Assembly: GCF_033439725.1 (NCBI RefSeq)
Contig: NW_026944384.1
Location: 1,116,001 to 1,180,000, forward strand
From: Neurospora tetraspora
Taxonomy: Eukaryota; Ascomycota; Sordariomycetes; Sordariales; Sordariaceae
Reading direction: 5' to 3'
Length of the DNA stretch: 64,000 nucleotides
Both the position numbers and the translations under genes were made by a program. Within the stretch, counting starts at the first letter, position 1, and each line of letters begins with the position of its first letter. A model generated the notes under the pieces. That model worked only from the letters and a program-made list of their open reading frames with translations. It did not search any database and was not told the DNA's origin. Below are positions 55,641-64,000 of the stretch, piece after piece.

Positions 55641-57724
55641 ATTATAATTATTTTTATTTCCGCTTCCTAAATATAAAGGGTACGTTAATTAATATAAAGG
55701 AGCCACTTACGGGTACTCCCGTACTAAAGCCTTTTTTAATAAAGAATAGAAAAAGATTTACTATAAGAAAGTTAAGGCTTTCCTAAAATCATTAGGTATT
55801 TTAATTAAAGTATTACATAAACGTTAATTAACTAATAGTAATTACTTATCTCTATAAAAAATATAATTATTTTACTAATTTCTATTCCTTCTCTAGCTCT
55901 AAAAGCCCCTTTAAATTACCGCGTTCCAATACTAATTTAAAGGAAGTATAGGTTTAATATAAGGGTTTTATTAATTACAGCGTAATGTTAGCATCCTTTA
56001 TCTATTAGCATATACGACATTTTAATTTTAAATAATAATTATTATTTTTATTACTTCTACTTTTAATATTACTGTACTAATCGCTATTCGAATCGGTATA
56101 ACCGTAGGGGATAGGGATAAAGGAATATAAATAATTATTATAGGGAGAGATTCAAAGTCCCGACGATAAACCGGAATTAGGCTTTTCCCTATTAAGAAGG
56201 AGCCGTTATATTATCTTCGCCCTCTTCGAATAAAGGGGCGTAAGTATTAGCGCTAATAATAATTAAAATAATAAAACTAATTTAAATATATATTCTATTT
56301 AAGTTAATAACTAGGGCGTACGGGTATTAAACTTATATATAACTACTTCCTCTATACTTTAAATAATAATTTTACTCCCTCCGCTTACGGTAATCTTTAT
56401 CCGAAATCTATTTAGTACGCTACTTACCTATATTATTAATTAAGTAACGTTAATTCTAAGCTATTCGAATAATTATTATAATTATATCTCCGTCGGTATC
56501 CCAGAATACGACATTCAACCTTAAAAATCCAATAGCGCTAATAAACGTAGTAATAGTATATAATAAAGGGGTAGAACTATAATTATTAATATAAAATTAA
56601 AAACTTCTACTTCGTTTCTAAGCGAAATAAAGGGCTTGGCCGGGCCTAGTTTATTCGAAATTCTAAATAATAGCCTGTAAATACTTTATATATTCATTAT
56701 ATTCCAGAAATATAATAATAGAGACTATTTATTCTTTAATTTCTTTTAAAAGGGAGCCTTTTAATTAAGTAAAGCGAAAATCATTAGGCTAAATAGTACT
56801 ACTGGCGGTAATAAATATTTATTTAAATTTAAGTATAAATTCGCCTAAAGGTTTATTAAAAGTTTAAACTATTTTACGTAATTAGGCTTAAGCTTTTTCT
56901 ATTTTTTACTCACTATTAAAAACGTATATAAAGTATTCGAAAAAGTATTAGGGATTAAAAGTTCCGTTTAGGCTTCCCGCAATCTAGTAAATTTAAATAC
57001 GCAATTATAGCTTTTCGAAGAGCGAATATAAAATTTAATACTACACTACTCTATCGTTACCAATAAAGCTATTAGGGCTATTAAACCTATATTTATAAAT
57101 TAATTAGTTTATAAAAAAGTAGAACGAATTAGTATTTCCATTCTAAATAAGCTAATTAAATACTTTTCTTTTAACTTTTGCGATAGCGGCGGCTTATACT
57201 AGAATAACGGTAGGTACTATAATTTAACCGCAGAATAAAATATAATAAATATAGTTAATATTATAGTTAGCGAATTTAATACGAAGTACAACTACCTAAT
57301 TAGCATTTTAGAATAGCCTAATTAAATAATCGAACGAGGGGGTAAAAAAGGGGGGAGCGCTTATATCAATATTCTTAGGGATAGGGAAGGGGGGATAAAT
57401 ATTAAATCCGCTAAAGAGAATATTAAAAGGGGGGAGCCCTCCAATATTCTACTAAGGGATCTACTAATTATTTTACGGGTTATTCTATTAATTATTCTAT
57501 TGGGGGATCTACTAATTGTTATTCCATTAGTTATTCTATTAAGAGATCTACTAGTTATTCTACTAGTTATTCTATTAGTTATTCTACTAATTATTCTACT
57601 AGTTCTAATCATTAAGATCTATCTATTAGGGGGGACGTTCGCTATAGTAAAAGTAATATACTTTTATAAGAAGTCAATGTATAAGGTCGAACCTAATATT
57701 ATAGTTCTTATACAATTGGCATAA
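55641..57724 (+). pseudogene. Degraded plus-strand ORF with a repeat-coded tail, unrecognised
   Basis: Coding texture on the plus strand is best at about 56,560-57,300. It includes N-S-T-T-G-G-N-K-Y-L-F-K-F-K-Y, F-I-K-S-L-N-Y-F-T and Y-F-S-F-N-F-C-D-S-G-G-L-Y, with few frame shifts but frequent stops. The same frame runs into a minisatellite (57,450-57,610) that encodes a Leu/Ile/Val-rich tail, and the frame is open from 57,500 to 57,724. I do not recognise the protein. It may be a gag-like protein, a transposon gene or a host gene. It begins where the older Gypsy fossil ends. Confidence 0.35.
57450..57610. repeat. 12-bp minisatellite TTATTCTAYTAR
   Basis: Units of TTATTCTATTAG/TTATTCTACTAA recur about ten times, interleaved with GGGATCTACTAA-type units, giving a higher-order pattern of about 50 bp. 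Confidence 0.7.
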
Positions 57725-57784
57725 GTACAAGGCAAAATATATATTGAAAAGGTTCGATGAAGAGAAGAAGAATCTAGATACATA

Positions 57785-58025
57785 GAAGGGAGAGTGGGCT
57801 GTACTCTTATATACGAGGACGTACGTAGTGACCGGGGGTTAACGGTGAGGGCGCATGTCTAGAAGGCTTCCAGACTGGAACCTCTGGGCGGCAGCCCCAT
57901 GATAGCGGAAAAGCGGAGGAAGAGGGTATTCGAATTGCGGGAACCCGAGAAGCCCAATACGGGAACGGAGGTACCGAAAGGAGAATACAGAGTTCTAAGG
58001 AGGTCACTATAGGGAACAGGGCTGA
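57785..58025. other. GC-rich island without RIP
   Basis: About 240 bp with normal GC and CpA/TpG between the unrecognised ORF and the Gypsy LTR. No element end or gene is recognised. Confidence 0.4.
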
Positions 58026-58249
58026 CTATAATTATAGAAGTATTTAAGGCAATTTTTTATAGGGGATTAAGGATTAAATTAATGGATTAACAGGGATTTT
58101 GATTATTTTATATATTATTAATTAATTATATGGCTTCTTTAATCCAGGGCAGTATTATAAGGTTAGCTTTGTGACTATTATTGTACGTAATTGGCCAATT
58201 ACTATTTATATACGTTGTGCTGGACTGTAGCCGCTTTTGAGATTGTTGC
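58026..58249. other. AT-rich spacer before the Gypsy LTR
   Basis: Contains three close GGATTAA-type repeats (58,064-58,092). No gene is seen. Confidence 0.4.
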
Positions 58250-58650
58250 TGTGACGGCGCTGGCGGACTGGGTCTGGGTGCCATGCACGAAGGTAGTTCA
58301 CGAGGGTGCTAGAATAAGATATATAGAGGATTCCGGGCATGGTACGGTCCAGGGGATGCGAGCCCTTCAATTGGCCATACCAAGACCGGCTATAGGGTAG
58401 ATCCTAGTACGTGCAGGGTTTACTATGCAAGTGAAGGGGATACGAATAAAGGGATTGGCTAATAGCGACCCGCATATAGGTCCCGCTATCGCTTATACGA
58501 CTAGGGTATTTATTTAAGTCTATACGCTTATACCTAATTCTCTTCCTCTTTTCTTTTCCCTATCTAAAATCTTCTATTATAAATAGAATTTTAACTTTAC
58601 CTTCAACTCACCTATACTATACTCTTATATTACTTCAAATTAACCCAACA
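58250..58650 (+). repeat. 5' LTR of the right-edge Gypsy
   Basis: About 401 bp, starts TGTGACGGCGC and probably ends at AACCCAACA. The start is fixed by comparison with the inverted copy (9,403-9,783), since likeness stops there on both. It has normal GC in its first half. Confidence 0.65.
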
Positions 58651-61600
58651 ACTACCTAGGAAGGTTAAATCCGAAACGAAACTAGAAAAATCTATTATAA
58701 GAATTTAAGGCACCGAATATTTACAACAACTATATAATAGCACTACTACGCCAAATACGCAATAGCATCGGTAGCTATAAAGGTACCGAATAGACCGAGA
58801 ACCGCGACGATGATTGTTATAACGAGGATATCTCTAACGATAAACGTAACGATACCTTCTTCGGAAAGGAGGGTAGAAATAACGACGGAGAAAGAGGCTC
58901 TAACTCTTCCGATCCCGACCCTTCGTAAAAGGAGGATACGGTTATTAAACCGAAGCCTAAGAAAAAGGTTATTATTAACGATAAAAAATTTACTCTTAAG
59001 CGCTAAACTATCGATCCTATTATTAAAGATAACGCGTATAAGGCTATACGTTTTAATAAGGAGCGCTACAACGGCTTCTACCCCGATAAGGAATATTTTC
59101 GCGACAAATCTATAATCCTTCGTAAGAAGTCCCTATACTATGTATACTATCTATTGAAGCAACCCAACGAGGCATTGGCCGATGCGGTCGCCAATACGGG
59201 AGACGACGACGAGGAGCCCGAATTATCCTTTAACCTATTCGATTAGTATATTACGACGGCGGTCGAAAATATTAAGACTTTCGATACCCGCTTAACCAAG
59301 TACGAAGTTATTAACGATTTAAAGTAAAAGATAGAAGAATTCGTTGAATTATTCATCCGTAATTTAATCCCTAGTATCCCCTTCTAAACTTTGCTCCCCT
59401 CCTCTAATCTCCTATTTCCTGGTTACTTAATTAAAGAAAAGTTCGCTAAATTATATTATAGAAACCCCTAAGCTATATTCTAGGAATTTGAATTACTATT
59501 TATTATAAATATAATATAAAAAGAATAATATCGGAACTTTATTACCTCATTTCTTACTTAAATATTAAATTCAAAACTATTTACAACTAAGTCCCCGCTT
59601 TAGCAAATTAATACCGCGTTACTAGCCCTACTATAGTATAATAATTAAAAGATTCTTTTAATAAGAAGGAGGAAACTATCGAAGGATTAAAAGATTTTAT
59701 TACCGACTTAAATATTAGTAAGGGAATAACTAAGAATAAGAATAAAGGAAAAGCTAAGGAGACGGTATTTCCTAGCATTGAAAAGGACGTTAGTAAGGCT
59801 CTCTTTAGGGCTTTTACCCGCTTCTCGACTTTACCCCCCGAAACCGACCCCGATAACAGAGAGCGCTCTAATAATTCCCGCTACCGTAGTACTAAATAAA
59901 CCGACCCTACCAAATATTATTATTAAGATAAGGAAGACGATATCCCCTTCGAAGCTTAATACGATTTAATTTAAAATAAGTTCGAAATCAACGCCGACTA
60001 CTACTTAACCAACTACAACAAATTTTTATACATTACAAATCGTTTAGCCGGCTATATTTATTACAATTTAATACCGTATTTACACGAAACCTACCTAAAC
60101 TAAATTAAAATTTATTCGGGTTTAATAATTTATTTATAGCGTTAATACTATAATTTTAAATAAGAAGAGAACGCGCTCTAGAACCTTACTAAATTAAAGA
60201 TGAAAGATAATAATAATTTCGATTTTTTTTAAAAATAAATTTATTTACATAGTTAGCGAATACTAACGTCTTAAAATTAAATAAAAACGAGAATTATTCT
60301 AATACCTTCCCGCCGAATATAAGAAATAAATAGGTATAAAGTATTATAATTTATCTATTTCCTTCGAATTTTACTTTATAGATTACTCCAATTTTAGACA
60401 AGTATTAAAAAGTATCGCCGACGAAAATAAAGTTGCTTCTAAGTCTAATAAAAATAATAATCCGGGTAGAAATAATAATAAGAATTCTAGCTTTAAATCC
60501 GCTCCTAAGCCTACTAATAGAGGAGGCAGAGGTGCCATTCGTTAAAGTAGTAACCGTTATAAGGAAACTACTCGACTATTTAACAAGGGTAGATATTTCC
60601 TCTATAAACAAAAAGGTTATACAAAACGCAATTATTCTGAGAAGGATCATTTCGACTACGAGCGTCGCGACTACGTTGCCGCCATTATTAACTATTATTT
60701 AGCTTACGAGAACGGATAGGAGGCTCTAACTACCCCGGCCATAATTCTAACTAACGAATAGGGAAATTAATTACTCTAAGTAAATTAAACTCCTTCCTAG
60801 GGGAAGTATCGGTTATAAAACAATAAAAAAAGGATAAATAAAAATATAAAGAAGGATTTAACTTAATACCCTTTTTAGGAAGGGAACCCTTATTTATTTA
60901 ATATACTTTAATTAATAATAAAATGGTTTTATTTATATTTAATACTTCAATCGATATAGGAGCAAACGGTTATTTATTTATTAGTACCACTTTTGTTAAA
61001 AGATTAAAAAAACGACTATTGGTAGAATCTACGAATAATTTCCCGGCTCGAAGAATTAATAATTACCAAGGAAAAACAAACTAGAGTATTAAAGAAGTTA
61101 TTAGAGCCGCTTTAAAAATTCAAAATCGAACTACGCCACCCAATTACTTTATTATAATTAATATAGTATACAATATTATTATCGGCCGGAAATAGCTCGA
61201 CCTTTACAATATTTAAGTAAATTGTACAAACCGTCGTTTACTCTTTCCTCCGGAATAGAAGCCGGACCCCAATTAATTAAAACACTTCGAAGTTCGAAAT
61301 ATTATTCCCAATAAAGTGAACCCCGTCTACTAAAAGGATATAGACTACCGGAACCTATTAATAATTCAAAAAAATAAACAACGAATAAACAAGAGAAATA
61401 GCGGACGAATAACTATTTATTTTATAAACGGATATACCTCTACCGAACTTATCCTCAACGGCCAACCCTTCTTTAACTATTGTAAGAAAGAATTCGACTT
61501 TAAGGTACGAAATTAATATGGATGCGAAGCCCGTTAGTACTAGAAGGATATTGAGAAGCGTATCTTAGAGTTAGAGGCCGCTACCAACTAGGAATTTAAG

Positions 61601-64000
61601 ACCGTCCCAATTATACCAGTAAACCTCTAGTACAATTACAACAATACCGACGAACTTAGCTACGCTAGACCGCGCTATCTTTTCTAGAACCCTACCGCGA
61701 TCTTCAAAAAGTCCGACCTATTGAGCAAGATAGAACGTAACTTGGTTAACTTTATCTACTTTATAGTATTATTTCTAAAACTTAAGAAACCCTATTATTA
61801 AAAACAACTAATTGAAGGAAAATAGGGATTGGACGCCTAAAGTACTTACTAACTAAAGTATAACGGTATAGGTTAATATAAATACTGTCCTACTTAAATA
61901 TATATATTAAATAGAAATGTCTTTACACAATCCGTTAAAAAATATAATTAGATTTTTTATTCGACTAGTATTTTCGAAATCGATCGATTTATTTAATAAA
62001 AACGAGTTATCGACGACCCCGCTTGGGAACCGCTCCCCCGCGATAAAAAAGAATTCTGCGACGAAGCCCTTCGTATAGTTCCTCCCGAATATTACAACGA
62101 AATCGAAGTCTAATATAAATATAATTCGAATATATTACCTAAATACTGCCTTACAATTTCAAGATCGAATTCGATAAAAGTTACCGTTTAAAAGAATTTA
62201 GGTATAACCCTCTATATAAAAGATCCTTTAATAAGCTAGACGCCGTACGAAAGTATATTTTGGAAAACCTATTGAAGGGATTTATTGAAGCGAGTTCGTT
62301 CCCTTGGGCGGTACCTATTTTATTCGTTAAGAAAGCGGATAGTAGCCTTCGTTTCTATATATATTACTAAAAGCTCAATATTATTACTTGTAAAGACCGC
62401 TACCTATTGCTGTTAATTGAAGAAACCCTCGCTAAAGTAGCTAAAGTATAATAGTATACGAAGATTAATATACGATAATTATTCTACTATATTCGTATAA
62501 GACCGGAAGACGAAGAGCTAATTATATTCTGTACTAGTATAGGGGCTTTTAAATATAAAGTATTGCCGTTTAGTCTTACTAACGGCCCGGCTAATTTCTA
62601 GAGTTTTATTACTTCGGTCTTAAGCGAGTATTTGGGCGACTTTTGTACGGTTTATATCAACAATATTCTTATCTACTTAATACCTTACAAGATTACCGAT
62701 TTTACATTAAGAAGGTCTTTCGCCGACTAAAAGACGTTGGCCTCTAAGCCGATTTTAAGAAGTACGAATTCTATATTGCAAAGACTAAATTCTTAGGATT
62801 TATTGTGGGGCGAGACGGTATTTCCGTCGATTTAGAGAAGGTGGAAGTTATTAAAGGGTAGGCCGTCCCTTCTAATTTAAGAAGAGTCTAATCTTTTTTA
62901 AGATTTTGCAATTTTTACCGAAAGTTTATTTAAAATTATAATTACGTAGCGCGCCCCTTTACGAACTTAATACGAAAGAGAAAAGTATTTATATAAATAA
63001 ATAAATATTAAGCCGCTTTCGAAGAATTTAAGAAACTATTCGTAGAGGCTCCGCTATTAAGGTATTTCTATTACGATACTGAAATAAAGGTAGAAATAAA
63101 TACCAATAATAAAATACTAGTAAAAGTACTATTTTAACTATAGGAGGATACTAAAGAATAGTACCCGGTAGCCTTCTTTTCCGAAATTATATAAGGTATT
63201 AAATATAATTACCCTATTTATAATAAAGAACTATTCGTCGTTATTAGAGCCCTCCAAACGTAGCGACCCGAATTTATTAGCCTCCGATAGAATAAACTAT
63301 TTACGATTATTATCGATTATTAAATATTTAAATACTTTAGTACTAAACGCTTCCTTAACCTTCAATAGGCTAGGTAGGTAAAATTCCTATCCTAATATTA
63401 CTTTGAAATTACGTATCGGCCTAGTATAAAGAACGTAATAGCGGACGCGCTGTTTCGGAAATCCGAAGACTTCAAAACCTAAAAAAATAAAAAGGACGCG
63501 TACTATACGTTCTAAATATTTAAATTAATAGAAGAAGACGGATTTAAAATCTTTATCATCGTTTCTATTACGACCGCTTCTAGCCCGCTAGAAGAATTAA
63601 TCCTAATTATAGCCCTAAATATAGATAAATTAAGCCCTATTAAACTAAAAGGATATAAGTTAGTAGATATTTTTATAAAGGCTAATTACCAAGACGAATT
63701 TTTGGGGGAATATTGTATTCGCGTTTATAATTTAAACCCTAATTTCGTAATACTAACTAACGGACTCTTAATATATTAAGATCGTTTAATTGTCCCCGAA
63801 TTAAATATCTTATATATTCGTATTATCGATAAAGCTTATTGAATATTAACTATAGCCTACCTAAGGAAAAATAAGACCCAAACGATTTTTAAAATATAAT
63901 ACTAGTAGTTGTATATAGTTAGAAATATTAACCGTTTCGTTAAGAATTGTATAATATATAAGGCTAGTAAGGTCCCTAAGGATAAAGTACCGGGCTTACT
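58250..64000 (+). mobile_element. Gypsy retrotransposon, 5' LTR to integrase, runs off the right edge
   Basis: This is a plus-strand Gypsy element starting with its 5' LTR. Gag spans about 58,800-60,720 and includes a knuckle-like K-Q-K-G-Y-T-K-R area near 60,605-60,640. Protease lies around 60,930-61,200 with an I-G-A-N-G-Y-like centre. Reverse transcriptase spans about 62,130-62,900 with G-F-I-E-A-S-like, F-N-Y-P-F-type and F-L-G-F-I readings, followed by RNase H at about 63,000-63,480. Integrase begins at about 63,640 and continues past the window. It is broken by dozens of changes, with CpG kept and CpA lost. The 3' LTR is not in view. The inverted LTR at 9,403 shows a second copy existed nearby. 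Confidence 0.75.

Noticed and set aside
57361-57612. Arg/Ser/Ile-repeat protein on the minus strand
   Set aside because: It is the antisense translation of the 12-bp minisatellite.

Overview
The window looks like a transposon graveyard from a filamentous ascomycete (Pezizomycotina-type). It is very AT-rich, and stops crowd nearly every frame. Cytosines survive mostly in CpG, CpC and CpT, while CpA and TpG are scarce and TpA is everywhere. This is the footprint of repeat-induced point mutation (RIP). I see no intact host protein gene, no functional tRNA or rRNA gene and no CRISPR array. Almost every long open reading frame is a chance frame inside a degraded mobile element.

Layout. 1-2,110: degraded minus-strand coding remnant. 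2,578-4,640: Gypsy-like gag/protease fossil. 4,640-8,545: plus-strand PIF1/Helitron-type helicase pseudogene, interrupted by two copies of a tRNA-headed SINE (5,911-6,588 and 7,131-7,802). 9,265-10,675: LTR and Gypsy RT fragments. 10,676-12,170: inverted remnant of a MULE transposon (family A). 12,170-14,830: GC-rich islands, minisatellites and a clean solo LTR (14,449-14,824). 16,450-21,365: minus-strand tnp2/Plavaka-like transposase pseudogene carrying a 163-bp MITE and a 689-bp MULE-A deletion derivative. 22,390-27,080: repeats and unrecognised degraded ORFs. 27,091-30,678: a complete but dead MULE of family B, with about 200-bp TIRs and an 8-bp target duplication. It is inserted in a locus of reiterated degenerate modules (about 25,900-34,330) that ends in a roughly 290-bp pure TTA microsatellite.

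35,150-42,700: minus-strand Gypsy fossils, one of them a chromodomain type, with a MULE-B end fragment inside. 42,818-47,477: a second MITE copy, a 914-bp MULE-A derivative and the MULE-A transposase remnant, which itself holds a 486-bp MULE-like element (family C). 47,735-55,640: a three-level nest, in which an old minus-strand Gypsy was split by a structurally complete 7.17-kb plus-strand Gypsy (202-bp LTRs, ATAAT target duplication), which in turn took a SINE. 55,640-57,724: an unrecognised degraded ORF with a minisatellite tail. 58,250-64,000: a plus-strand Gypsy element with its 5' LTR, running off the right edge.

The parts fit one story. Successive elements landed in each other and long repeats were mutated by RIP. 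Short elements (163-178-bp MITEs) and low-copy islands escaped and kept normal GC. The most notable find is the roughly 670-bp SINE family, with box A, box B, an ATT tail and clear 13-16-bp target duplications. Second is the set of MULE-like families with 8-bp duplications, two of which carry a telomere-like CCCTAACCC motif in their TIRs. All calls are by eye; no database search was run.
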